This document shows, piece after piece, positions 17,200-24,900 of a stretch of 31,352 nucleotides of DNA (positions are counted from its first letter, which is position 1; the number at the start of each line of letters is the position of its first letter). The notes under the pieces were generated by a model. It was not told where the DNA came from and made no database searches. It worked only from the letters and a program-made list of their open reading frames with translations. A program made the translations under genes and the position numbers. This DNA is from an uncultured Collinsella sp. (GTDB lineage Bacteria > Actinomycetota > Coriobacteriia > Coriobacteriales > Coriobacteriaceae), in the NCBI GenBank assembly GCA_900550415.1, contig URSO01000020.1, positions 1 to 31,352 on the forward strand, in the 5' to 3' direction.

Positions 17200-17823
17200 T
17201 TATTTGGTTGTTAGGGTTAGTAGGTCGTTGGGGGTTTTGAGGTTGTAGGTGGCGTTTGGGATATCTTGGTGTGATCCCCATGCTGCTCGGGCAAAACTGA
17301 CCCCTGCTGAAGTTGCGCATTGTTCGTCGTAGACGGTGTCGCCAACGTAGACGACGTTGCCAGGATTCGCGCCCGCAAGTCGGAGATATTCGAGCATGGG
17401 TGCGGGTGCGGGTTTATGTTCGGTTGTGTCTTCGACAAGGATGATGTGCTCAAAATACTTATCGAAACCAAGGGGTGCAATTTCTTTTGCGTATTCGTCG
17501 CGCGCACGTGAGGAGACGATGCCAAGTTTGCAGCCGCTATCGGCGAGCGTTGCGATGACTTCAAGCAAACCTGGAAACACGCTGATGGTGCTTTTAAAGC
17601 TGGCGGCAACTTGGCACCAGCGATCCAACGTTGCCTGCGAGTAGATCCCAAGTTTCTCAAGGGCATCCTTGCCGGGTATGCCGAGGGCAAAGTCAAGCTC
17701 GTGTCGGGGAAGCGTTTTGCTGGTCTCTTCTTGGACAATCTGGACAAGCGATGACAGAACGCTTTCTTCTGTATCTGCCAATGTCCCATCAACGTCAAAT
17801 ACGATATGGTCAAAGTGCTTCAT
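17200..17823 (-). CDS. HAD family hydrolase (phosphoglycolate phosphatase-like)
   Basis: A 207-residue haloacid-dehalogenase phosphatase. Motif I is FDVDGTLADT (nucleophile Asp10, acid/base Asp12), motif II is the Ser in KLGIVSSRA, motif III the Lys in TEHKPAP, and motif IV is VYVGDTVYDEQCA. A small alpha-helical C1 cap (about residues 16-80) fits the Gph/PGMB-like subgroup, with phosphoglycolate, beta-phosphoglucomutase-type or nucleotide phosphate substrates all possible. GGAG lies 7 bp before the ATG. It is 56 bp downstream of the AraC gene on the same strand and may share its transcript. Its DNA is noticeably AT-richer at the 3' end than neighbouring genes. Confidence 0.9.
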   Translation of the reverse strand: MKHFDHIVFDVDGTLADTEESVLSSLVQIVQEETSKTLPRHELDFALGIPGKDALEKLGIYSQATLDRWCQVAASFKSTISVFPGLLEVIATLADSGCKLGIVSSRARDEYAKEIAPLGFDKYFEHIILVEDTTEHKPAPAPMLEYLRLAGANPGNVVYVGDTVYDEQCATSAGVSFARAAWGSHQDIPNATYNLKTPNDLLTLTTK

Positions 17824-17879
17824 ATGATTGCTCCTCTCTGTTGTTTGCCTGCAAGTTTGATGCAGTGACAGAAGAAGGG

Positions 17880-18818
17880 CTAGCGGGATTTCTGCCTGGT
17901 GCTATCGAGATTCTGCCTCGCTGCTCGATAGCTCGAAGGAGTGCACCCCATTTGTTCTTTAAATACCTGGCCAAGATGGCTTGCTGTTATAAATCCGCAT
18001 TGGCGCGCGACTGTCTGTACCGTTCTCGTGGTGTGTGCCAAAAGTTCGCAAGCACGGTTTATGCGGTATGCGCGTAGATATGCCGCCGGGGTCGTTCCTG
18101 CACAAGTTTCGATAATGCGGTAACACTCTCTTTCGCTTACGCCGGCTGCAGATGCCATCTGGGGCACATCTATAGCGGCTGCATAGTTTGCGCGGATAAA
18201 GTCCAGGATTGCCTTGAACTGTACGTCGCGGCTGGTCATCCAAGAGGCGCCGTCGGAAGAAAAGAGCGGTTCGGTCTTGGCGTTAATCTGAATCCAGAGC
18301 TCTGACAAACTATTTCGAAGCGCCATCTCGTTCTGCGGCCGTTGAAGGTCGTGGCTAAAGGAGCTCTTCAGCAAATCGATAAAGGGCATATCGTCGGGAT
18401 TGGTGGGCGACCATTTGAGCACATCGACGCCTCGACATTGAAGCAATGGGTTGATGTAGCGCTTTTGGAGACGTCCCGCGGGATCGCCGAGCATCGACGG
18501 CTGAAAGATATGCAGCATTTGAATGGCTGGCGCCGAATTGGGTGATTGCAGCGTGCTGTGCAAAACGCCGCCGTTGATAAAGCCGGCGGACCCTTCCTCA
18601 AAGCGTACGTGCTCATGAGCCGCGTGCGTTCGATAGTCAATCGCTCCCTGCTCCATGTAGAAAAGCTCAACTTCGGAATGCCAGTGCCAGGGGACGGAAT
18701 TGCCCGGATAGCGAGCGAATTCTGCGCGTTCGGCAATATAGGGCCAGTCTTCGGCGGTCTCGGGAAACGCTTCCTCGCGTCCTCCGCGGTGCAATTCTAT
18801 GTGATCCATGTTTCGCAT
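17880..18818 (-). CDS. AraC family transcriptional regulator with cupin sensor domain
   Basis: A 312-residue regulator. The N-terminal cupin-type ligand-binding half has HWHSEVELFYMEQGAIDYRTH (about 43-63) and EGSAGFINGGVLHSTLQ. The C-terminal AraC DNA-binding domain (about 205-305) has two helix-turn-helices: IDVPQMASAAGVSERECYRIIETCAGTTPAAYLRAYRINRACELL, and TVQTVARQCGFITASHLGQVFKEQMGCTPSSYR. Many AraC regulators of this architecture sense carbohydrates, which is an inference here. No ribosome binding site precedes either candidate ATG (18818 or three codons later), but a -10 lies 6 bp upstream, suggesting a leaderless transcript. The adjacent downstream HAD gene is its likely operon partner. 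Confidence 0.9.
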   Translation of the reverse strand: MRNMDHIELHRGGREEAFPETAEDWPYIAERAEFARYPGNSVPWHWHSEVELFYMEQGAIDYRTHAAHEHVRFEEGSAGFINGGVLHSTLQSPNSAPAIQMLHIFQPSMLGDPAGRLQKRYINPLLQCRGVDVLKWSPTNPDDMPFIDLLKSSFSHDLQRPQNEMALRNSLSELWIQINAKTEPLFSSDGASWMTSRDVQFKAILDFIRANYAAAIDVPQMASAAGVSERECYRIIETCAGTTPAAYLRAYRINRACELLAHTTRTVQTVARQCGFITASHLGQVFKEQMGCTPSSYRAARQNLDSTRQKSR

Positions 18819-18824
18819 GGCATC

Positions 18825-18830
18825 AGTATA
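18825..18830 (-). promoter_or_regulatory. -10 element for a possibly leaderless AraC mRNA
   Basis: TATACT on the minus strand ends 6 nt before the AraC ATG, so transcription would start at or beside the A of the start codon. No convincing -35 was found 17 bp upstream. Confidence 0.4.
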
Positions 18831-18843
18831 AAGCGCGATGGGC

Positions 18844-19053
18844 TTAGATTGCTCTTGCCTGTTCGGGGAACGCCTTGTCTAGGGATGCTTGGAGCTTTTC
18901 GAAGGATGCTCGTAAGTTGAGGCTCTGATCGGCTGAGCGCTTGGTTTTTGTGGTGGGGGAGTCGAGGAGGCCGTTTCTCTGTGTCGGGGGGAAGGAGAAA
19001 AGGTCTGCATATTTTAGGGATGGCTGCTGTGCTGCGTCATTGGAAGAATGCAT
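18844..19053 (-). CDS. Possible small protein, unrecognised
   Basis: A 69-codon frame with a good ribosome binding site, GAGGAGG 10 bp before the ATG. The product is polar and basic/acidic mixed, with a Pro-rich centre (FSFPPTQRNGLLDSPTTKTK) and a C-terminal segment likely to form an amphipathic helix (SFEKLQASLDKAFPEQA). No transmembrane helix or signal peptide is seen and no family is recognised. It lies 25 bp upstream of the AraC start on the same strand, between that gene and the NUDIX-Vsr gene. It could be a genuine small gene or the 3' remnant of a decayed one. The rest of 18819-19306 has no other supported feature. Confidence 0.4.
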   Translation of the reverse strand: MHSSNDAAQQPSLKYADLFSFPPTQRNGLLDSPTTKTKRSADQSLNLRASFEKLQASLDKAFPEQARAI

Positions 19054-19306
19054 GCTTATGCGGCCTCCTCGATGTCCACCAAAAGATTGCGCGCGGGGTT
19101 TGCTGCTAGGTCCCGTGCGTTGGCAGTATTATGCCGCGGCCGTCGCAAAGAAGCGCTAAAGAAAGGCTTAACCTGGTTTGGTGTTACGATGAAACTCCAG
19201 GTCAGAGGTATCGAGTAACACTCTTGAAAGGTTTTGAGCTTAAGGGCTTTCTAAGGTTTGTGACGTGGATGTGGCGCGGACGTGCGGAGCGTGTGAATGC
19301 TCGCTG

Positions 19307-20293
19307 TTAGCGCTGCGGCTCTGTGGCGCGCACCTGCTCGATGACCTTTTCCATCGTGGCGTCGATGCGGTCTTTTTTGAGTTCGCATTCCCAGATGGTT
19401 ATGGGCGTCCAGCCCATTTGAGTGAGCGCTGCCACAGCAGCACGGTCGCGCTCGACGTTGCGACGGAACTTTGCCTCCCAAAACTCAACGTTGCGCTTGG
19501 GCTGGCTTGGGTTGCACTTGGGGCAGCGGTGCCAAAAGCAACCGTTGACGAAGATGGCGATCTTGCGGCCGGGGAAGGCGATGTCGGGCTTGCCGGGTAC
19601 CTTCCATTCCAAACGATAGCCCGTAAGGCCCGCGGCCCGTAGGCGCTGACGTACGAGCAGCTCGGGCTTGGTGTTGGCGCGCTTGTTGCCCTTCATGGAC
19701 TTTTTGATGGCGGCGCGACGGCGGACCAGTTCGCGCTCGTCAGCGGAGAGGTCCGAGGTATCGATGCCGTCGAGCAGACCGGGCTTGGGACGCTTTTTGC
19801 TGCGGCGTTTAGGTGCGCGCTTGGGTTTGGTGGCGGGTTTGTCGGTTGTGTTGGGCGCGGCGTCATCGGCGGAGCTTGCCTCAAGCCGATCTTCCTTTAA
19901 CTCAATCAGAGCATCAATGAGCCCCTTGTCGGCGGGCATCCATTCCACCGTGGCAAGCGAGGTGCGTGGAATCCAGCGGATATCAAGCTGGCGGTCGTGT
20001 TTCTGGGGCTCATCGGATTCATCGGCGAGCGAGCAGTAGTAACACTCCATGGAGAGATGAAAATCGGAGTAGTCATACTCAACGGTGTAGAAATCACGCA
20101 GGTTGGTGACTTTTACCTGTAGCTCTTCCATAAGCTCGCGGCGCACGGCGTCTTCGGGTGTCTCGCCGCGCAGAAGTTTGCCGCCCGGGAACTCCCATAG
20201 TCCCTGCATGTTGCCGTAGCCGCGCTGCACGGCAAGCAGCTCGTCAGATCCTTCCTTGCGAATGATCCCAGCGGCAACATGAACAGTCTTCAA
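19307..20293 (-). CDS. NUDIX hydrolase (MutT/NudG-like) fused to a Vsr mismatch endonuclease
   Basis: A 328-residue two-domain protein. Residues 1-135 form a NUDIX fold with the box G38-x5-E44-x7-R52-E53-L-x-E56-E57; the usual Gly before the last hydrophobic residue is Gln59. The VAAGIIR start and WEFPGGK context resemble MutT and NudG nucleotide-pool sanitisers. A basic, Pro/Lys/Arg-rich linker (about 136-195) follows. Residues 196-312 match very-short-patch repair endonuclease Vsr: NTKPELLVRQRL, GKPDIAF with catalytic-type Asp237, FVNGCFWHRCPKC with His255, FWEAKFRRNVERDR, and WECEL. In E. coli Vsr the residue before GCFWH is His; here it is Asn250. The start is TTG at 20293, with GAGGG about 7 bp upstream. 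No cytosine methyltransferase gene is nearby. Domain calls are firm; joint function is inference. Confidence 0.92.
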   Translation of the reverse strand: MKTVHVAAGIIRKEGSDELLAVQRGYGNMQGLWEFPGGKLLRGETPEDAVRRELMEELQVKVTNLRDFYTVEYDYSDFHLSMECYYCSLADESDEPQKHDRQLDIRWIPRTSLATVEWMPADKGLIDALIELKEDRLEASSADDAAPNTTDKPATKPKRAPKRRSKKRPKPGLLDGIDTSDLSADERELVRRRAAIKKSMKGNKRANTKPELLVRQRLRAAGLTGYRLEWKVPGKPDIAFPGRKIAIFVNGCFWHRCPKCNPSQPKRNVEFWEAKFRRNVERDRAAVAALTQMGWTPITIWECELKKDRIDATMEKVIEQVRATEPQR

Positions 20294-20389
20294 CAGGAGC
20301 CCTCTCTCAACATCAACACATGGCAGACTACGCTTACCTTACGCAACGGTAAGGCAAGCGTAAGCCATATCGATGGTAGCCGACTCGGC

Positions 20390-20427
20390 TTCTTGCGACT
20401 ATAGATGCCGTAGACTAATCGCAAGAA
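20390..20427 (+). promoter_or_regulatory. Inverted repeat and candidate -10 upstream of the ABC transporter operon
   Basis: TTCTTGCGA (20390-20398) and TCGCAAGAA (20419-20427) are perfect 9-bp arms 20 bp apart. The right arm runs into the AAAGGA ribosome binding site of the ATPase gene. A TATAGA -10 (20400-20405) lies between them. The repeat could be a regulator site over the promoter or, if transcription starts earlier, a hairpin that masks the ribosome binding site. Confidence 0.45.
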
Positions 20428-20437
20428 AGGACTCGGT

Positions 20438-21223
20438 ATGCAAACCACGCACATGGCGACCCCGGTACTGGAGGTCGCGCATCTCGAAAAGGTATATGGA
20501 GCGCTGGGCAACGTGACCCGCGCGCTCAACGACGTCAGCTTTACCGTCAACCGCGGCGAATTTGTTGGCATCATGGGCGCCTCGGGCTCGGGTAAGTCGA
20601 CGTTGCTCAACTGCGTCTCGACCATCGATAGCGCCACGAGTGGCACCATCCGTATCAACGGCCAGGATGTGACGCGCATGAAGCAGGCCAAGCTTTCGCA
20701 GTTCCGCCGCGAGGAGCTCGGCTTTATCTTCCAGGACTCCAACCTGCTCGATACGCTCACGGCACGCGAGAACATCGCCCTGCCGCTCACCATCGCCCGC
20801 ACAAACTCGGCAGAGATCTCGACCCGCGTGCAGGATGTAGCCGCGCGTCTGTCTATCAGTCAGGTGCTCGACAAGTATCCCTACCAGATGTCCGGCGGTC
20901 AGCAGCAGCGCGTTGCCGCGGCTCGCGCGCTCGTCACCGACCCCACCATGATCATGGCCGACGAGCCCACCGGCGCCCTCGATTCCAAGAGCGCCCGCCT
21001 GCTGCTCGAGAGCTTGGAGGCCCTGAATCGCCGCCTGCGCGCGACCGTGCTCATGGTTACGCACGACAGTTTTGCCGCCAGCTACACGAGCCGTGTGCTG
21101 TTTATTCGTGACGGCAAGATCTTCACCGAGCTGCGCCGCGGCGACACCGACCGCCGAGAGTTCTTCGACCGCATTATGGAGGTCGTTGCCATGATGGGCG
21201 GTGAGGGCTCCGATGCTCTGTAA
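20438..21223 (+). CDS. ABC transporter ATP-binding protein (BceA/MacB-like class)
   Basis: A 261-residue cytoplasmic ATPase energising the permease encoded next. Walker A is GASGSGKST (47-55), the Q-loop is FIFQDSNLLDTLTARENIALPL (97-117), the ABC signature is MSGGQQQRVAAARAL (151-165), and Walker B is MIMADEPTGALD (Asp175, Glu176), followed by H-loop VTHD. The LLDTLTARENIALPL wording and small size are typical of the BceA/SalX peptide-antibiotic detoxification group. AAAGGA lies 6 bp before the ATG. The 3' end overlaps the permease start by 11 bp. Confidence 0.94.
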   Translation: MQTTHMATPVLEVAHLEKVYGALGNVTRALNDVSFTVNRGEFVGIMGASGSGKSTLLNCVSTIDSATSGTIRINGQDVTRMKQAKLSQFRREELGFIFQDSNLLDTLTARENIALPLTIARTNSAEISTRVQDVAARLSISQVLDKYPYQMSGGQQQRVAAARALVTDPTMIMADEPTGALDSKSARLLLESLEALNRRLRATVLMVTHDSFAASYTSRVLFIRDGKIFTELRRGDTDRREFFDRIMEVVAMMGGEGSDAL

Positions 21224-23414
21224 ACTCGCTTGGGGCAACGTCCGCCGCGCCGGCCGCGACTACCTCGTCTATCTTTTGACGCTCACCCTGGGCGTCACGG
21301 TCTTCTATGCCTTTAACACCATCTCGATGCAGGTCGACATTGCCGGCATCGATGAAGAGGGCTTGGCGCAGGTTATGGGCAGCATGCTCGGCTACCTGAC
21401 GTACTTTTTGGCCGGTGTCATGGCCTTTTTGATGGTGTATGCCAATAACTTCATCATGAAACGCCGCAAAAAGGAGTTTGGCCTGTACCAGGTGCTCGGC
21501 ATGGGGCGCGGGCGCGTCGCCACGATCATGGCGCTCGAGACGGTGATCGTCTCGGTCGGCGCTTTTGTCGCCGGCATTGTGCTGGGTGTGGGACTCTCCC
21601 AGCTCATGACATTCTTTACGGCCTCGCTCTTTAAGACACAGATCGCCAATTTTCATTTCTTCTTCTCGGTGCATGCGTTCAACCTGACCCTTGCCTGCAT
21701 GCTCGTGATGTTCGTACTCACGTTACTGCTGAACCTGCGCGCCGTGCGTCGTACCAAACTCATCGAGCTTATGGGTGCCGAGCGCCGCAACGAGAGCATC
21801 AAGACACGTAATCCCTGGATTGCGATTGCCATCTTTACCGCGGGCGTGCTACTTGTGGGCGTGGCCTATTACCGTCTGCTGCGCGACGGGTTCCCGCTCA
21901 CCGCGTCGGGCGATAAGCTGCAGGGGGCCATGAATCAGTTCGGCATCACTACCGCTATGGTCACGGTGGGCACCTTTGCCCTGTTCTGGGGGCTTTCGGG
22001 CATGCTTATCAAGCTGCTGCAGAGCCTGCGCGGCGTGTACTGGCGCGGTCTCAATATGTTTACCGTGCGCCAGCTTGCGGCCAAGGTCAACACGGTGTGC
22101 TTTTCGATGGGCGTCATCGCGATGATTCTGTTTTTGGCCATTACCTCGGTGACCTGCGGTATGTCGATCGCCAACGTGATGAACGAGAATCTGGAGCGCT
22201 ATAACCCTGTTGACGTGTCTCAGACGTATGTCTATTACACGCCCGAAACGCTCGACTACTACAAGGAGTATGTCAATCCGTCTGAGGCCGATCGCATGGT
22301 GCTGGCCGATGCAACGGTCGATTTGTACGCTGCATGGCATGGCGAGCGCAAGTCGGCGGACAACAACGATGAGACAGGCAAGAAGGTCAATATCGCCGAT
22401 GTTGCCGGTGAGCATGTGCAGATCGATTCGTATCTGAGTTACCCGCTTGGCGGCTCGGGCCCCTCGGTGGTGGCGGGTGAGATGTGCAAGGCCATGGGAG
22501 AAAAGCTTCCCAAGGCGCTCGAGGGAAGCAACGCCGATGCGATGGGTCTGTATGTGACGCCGGCGAGCCAGTGCAACAAACTGCGCCAGATGATGGGCGA
22601 GGAGCCGGTGAGCATTGGCCGCGACCAGTATCTGCTCACGTGTGATATGGGCGGTGAGCTGGGCGACCTGTACACCAAGTATATGGCTGGCGGCCATACC
22701 CTCACCTTGGACGGGCATGAGCTCAAGCCCGCAACCGATAAGTCGGACGAGGACACGGCGGCCATCGCCAACTCGGCGATGGGCAGCAATCCCGGTACCG
22801 TGGTCGTAGCCGATGAGCTGCTGTCCCAGCTTAATCTGCAGCCGTATTCCAGTAATCTGCTCGTTAATTACAAACAGGGTATGGATACGACCGAGGCAGA
22901 CGAGAGCATTAAATACACCTTGCTCGATAATCTGCTCGTTGACGGCAAGGAGCCGGGGTCGTGGGGAGTCTTCATCACGCGTTCCGAGATGTACACGCAA
23001 GCAGCGCAGATGAACGGCATGATTAGCTATCTGGCCATCTACATTGGCTTTGTACTGGTCGTTGCGTGCGCGGCGATACTGTCGATCCAGCAGCTCTCCA
23101 ATGTGGCCGACGGCAGCCGCAGCTATCGTGTGCTGGCACAGATTGGCTGTGACGACCGCCAGATTCGTCATTCGGTGATGGCGCAGCAAGCGGTATTCTT
23201 CCTGTTCCCGCTGGCAGTGGGCCTGGCGCACTCCTTTGTGGCGCTCAAGGTGATCATCGAGCTGGTGAGCATATTCGGAGATATGAGCATCGCCGGCACC
23301 GTGGGCCTCACCTGCGCGATTTTCCTGGCGGCCTATGGTGGCTACTTCCTGGTAACGTACCTCATGAGCGCCGGCATGGTACAAGCTGCCATCGCCACCC
23401 GCTACAGCGAGTAA
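21213..23414 (+). CDS. ABC transporter permease (BceB/FtsX-like)
   Basis: A 733-residue permease with about ten membrane helices: helix 1 near residues 15-37, the FtsX-type core with MKRRKKEFGLYQVLGMGRGRVATIMALE, further helices to about 325, a large extracellular domain of about 270 residues (about 325-595) and three C-terminal helices with SRSYRVLAQIGCDDRQIRHSVMAQQ. This layout is that of BceB/VraG permeases, which sense or export cell-wall-active peptides such as bacitracin. The ATG at 21213 is preferred over a GTG four codons earlier because GAGGG sits 5 bp upstream. Unlike classic bce loci, no histidine kinase or response regulator is adjacent. The substrate is unknown. Confidence 0.9.
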   Translation: MLCKLAWGNVRRAGRDYLVYLLTLTLGVTVFYAFNTISMQVDIAGIDEEGLAQVMGSMLGYLTYFLAGVMAFLMVYANNFIMKRRKKEFGLYQVLGMGRGRVATIMALETVIVSVGAFVAGIVLGVGLSQLMTFFTASLFKTQIANFHFFFSVHAFNLTLACMLVMFVLTLLLNLRAVRRTKLIELMGAERRNESIKTRNPWIAIAIFTAGVLLVGVAYYRLLRDGFPLTASGDKLQGAMNQFGITTAMVTVGTFALFWGLSGMLIKLLQSLRGVYWRGLNMFTVRQLAAKVNTVCFSMGVIAMILFLAITSVTCGMSIANVMNENLERYNPVDVSQTYVYYTPETLDYYKEYVNPSEADRMVLADATVDLYAAWHGERKSADNNDETGKKVNIADVAGEHVQIDSYLSYPLGGSGPSVVAGEMCKAMGEKLPKALEGSNADAMGLYVTPASQCNKLRQMMGEEPVSIGRDQYLLTCDMGGELGDLYTKYMAGGHTLTLDGHELKPATDKSDEDTAAIANSAMGSNPGTVVVADELLSQLNLQPYSSNLLVNYKQGMDTTEADESIKYTLLDNLLVDGKEPGSWGVFITRSEMYTQAAQMNGMISYLAIYIGFVLVVACAAILSIQQLSNVADGSRSYRVLAQIGCDDRQIRHSVMAQQAVFFLFPLAVGLAHSFVALKVIIELVSIFGDMSIAGTVGLTCAIFLAAYGGYFLVTYLMSAGMVQAAIATRYSE

Positions 23415-23469
23415 CCTGCCTAGCGAAAAGTAAAATCATCACAGGTTGAGCATAAGTCAGCGAAAGCAT

Positions 23470-23555
23470 CCCTAGGCGAGCAAGGTGACGTGAAAGAGGA
23501 GGGAAGCGTACTTCGGTACGCGACCGACGATTGAACGTCAGATTGCCGCCTAGGG
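23470..23555. repeat. Interspersed palindromic repeat, copy 1
   Basis: Perfect outer arms CCCTAGGCG (23470-23478) and CGCCTAGGG (23547-23555) enclose an inner hairpin GCGTAC-TTCG-GTACGC (23506-23521). Its reverse complement aligns well with the element at 29141-29213, especially across the block around TCGCGTAC..GAAGTACGC and CTCCTCTTTC. It lies between the convergent ABC permease and LuxR genes. Confidence 0.65.
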
Positions 23556-23574
23556 GCGCTTGCAGCGTCGAGCC

Positions 23575-23602
23575 GTTACGCGGTTTGGCAAAACCGCGTA
23601 AC
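23575..23602. terminator. Perfect 12-bp hairpin at the 3' end of the LuxR gene
   Basis: GTTACGCGGTTT (23575-23586) and AAACCGCGTAAC (23591-23602) are perfect arms with a 4-nt loop, one base past the LuxR stop codon. There is no T-run after it, so termination is plausible but not certain. Confidence 0.55.
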
Positions 23603-23603
23603 C

Positions 23604-24569
23604 TCAGCGCTTCCAAAAGTGGAGGATCAACGTCGTGCGGTTTTGCTGCTCGGTTTTGACCAGGATGTTGTGGATGTGGGTCTTGACGGTGCCCACGGCA
23701 AGGAATAGCTCGTCAGCGATCTCTTGGTTCGACTTGCCCAGCACAACCAAGCGCATGACTTCGGCCTCGCGGTTGGAGAGCCTGTAGGCGTTGCGATAGA
23801 AGGGCATTTGCTCTTCGATGTGTCGATCAAGATCGCTGACGTTCTTTTCCTCGGGCGCCTCCTGCATGCGGATTGAAAGCACGTGGTAGGCATAGATGAT
23901 CAGCAGAATCGCAAAGTAGCACGCAAAGATGTTCTCGCTAAAGTTGCGCTCGGATAGATAAAGCTGCAGCCAAGAGGGCGCCAGACTCATGGGGATGACA
24001 AGGATGTTGTAGAAATCCTCGGCAACGATGCAACCGACCAGAATAGCGCCGATAATCAGGTGCTTTCGCTGGTTGTTAACGCGTGCCTTCAGCTCAACCT
24101 CTGTACTCTTATGAGCCGTCCAAAAGATATACAGTCCAACAAAGACAAGGAATGCCTGGCGTATCGTGTAGTAGATCCACTGACGCATGGGGCCGGAGGG
24201 GACTGCGACGATAGCCAGCGACTCGCACAGCAAAAACGTTAAGACGGGGATAGCGAACTGCTTTTTAGAATGCTTATCGAGCAAGTCCATGGCAATCAGC
24301 CAAATAAAAGCCTGTGAAGCGGTCGCCACAAGGGTCCGCAACACAGGCATGGTAATTGAGTAATAGTCGCTGGCCGGAAAACTCTCGTTTTGCAACGTGT
24401 ATTCAAAAAAGAAGATCTCAGTCATTTCGATGGCGTAGCAAATAAAAACGCCACTGCCATAGATAAAGAAGCGTCGACGGGACGAGGCATAGGCGGCAAG
24501 CGAAAGCACTGCCGTCACAATACAAATCAGGAGAATCGCTAGGGTATAGAAGAACATCAGGGTGTTCAT
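23604..24569 (-). CDS. Membrane-anchored LuxR-type transcriptional regulator (candidate AguR-like)
   Basis: A 321-residue protein with about seven transmembrane helices (roughly 4-27, 33-56, 72-95, 104-123, 131-151, 170-191, 212-233) followed by a cytoplasmic linker and a C-terminal LuxR/GerE helix-turn-helix (about 262-318: RLSNREAEVMRLVVLGKSNQEIADELFLAVGTVKTHIHNILVK). No receiver or kinase domain is present, so the membrane part itself probably senses a signal. It is divergent from the agmatine genes. In lactic acid bacteria the agmatine operon is preceded by aguR, a membrane-spanning LuxR-type activator, so an analogous role is a reasonable inference. Coriobacteria, however, carry many regulators of this plan with other targets. 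GGTGACAG precedes the ATG. Confidence 0.85.
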   Translation of the reverse strand: MNTLMFFYTLAILLICIVTAVLSLAAYASSRRRFFIYGSGVFICYAIEMTEIFFFEYTLQNESFPASDYYSITMPVLRTLVATASQAFIWLIAMDLLDKHSKKQFAIPVLTFLLCESLAIVAVPSGPMRQWIYYTIRQAFLVFVGLYIFWTAHKSTEVELKARVNNQRKHLIIGAILVGCIVAEDFYNILVIPMSLAPSWLQLYLSERNFSENIFACYFAILLIIYAYHVLSIRMQEAPEEKNVSDLDRHIEEQMPFYRNAYRLSNREAEVMRLVVLGKSNQEIADELFLAVGTVKTHIHNILVKTEQQNRTTLILHFWKR

Positions 24570-24706
24570 CTGTCACCGTCCCTTCTCATTTCACCTATGG
24601 CCGAGCCATGTGTGCCTTGTGGGATATAGACGTCTCAACCCTTCGTTCCATTGCGGATTAAACGCCAAGATACAGCATAGCCGTATACCGTTCGCGGTTC
24701 CAGACG

Positions 24707-24741
24707 GTAAACCCCCTGTAAACTCTTGACCTGCGGGTTTA
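24707..24741. promoter_or_regulatory. Candidate regulator-binding repeats upstream of the agmatine operon
   Basis: TAAACCC (24708-24714) and GGGTTTA (24735-24741) form an inverted repeat. GTAAAC also recurs directly at 24707 and 24718, 11 bp apart (one helical turn). They lie about 160-195 bp upstream of ptcA in the spacer shared with the LuxR gene, where an activator site would be expected. No strong -35/-10 pair is evident nearby. Confidence 0.4.
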
Positions 24742-24823
24742 TATTGGATTAGAGAGGGTGTAACTCCGTGAACGGTCTTTAATCCCGAATAAACTAGGTA
24801 AAAATTGCATACGGGTGAATGAT

Positions 24824-24882
24824 GGTCTTGTCAACACGAGGCGTGATGTTCGAGCGCCTCATAGTTAATAGTCGGCAAGACC
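24824..24882 (+). promoter_or_regulatory. Two-stem leader hairpin before ptcA
   Basis: Outer arms GGTCTTG (24824-24830) and CAAGACC (24876-24882) enclose an inner stem GAGGCG (24838-24843) with CGCCTC (24855-24860). The structure ends 4 bp before the GGAAAGGA ribosome binding site. It could affect translation or mRNA stability. The rest of the 331-bp spacer 24570-24900 has no gene. Confidence 0.45.
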
Positions 24883-24900
24883 GGCGGAAAGGAAATCGAT

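Noticed and set aside
19060..19240. Minus-strand frame ending NLLVDIEEAA directly before the small frame at 19053
   Set aside because: No ATG or GTG start with a ribosome binding site could be found before an upstream stop; at most a remnant.
21849..23384. Long minus-strand frame within the ABC permease
   Set aside because: Antisense shadow; the plus strand encodes a clear BceB-like permease and the shadow product is His/Arg-rich without motifs.
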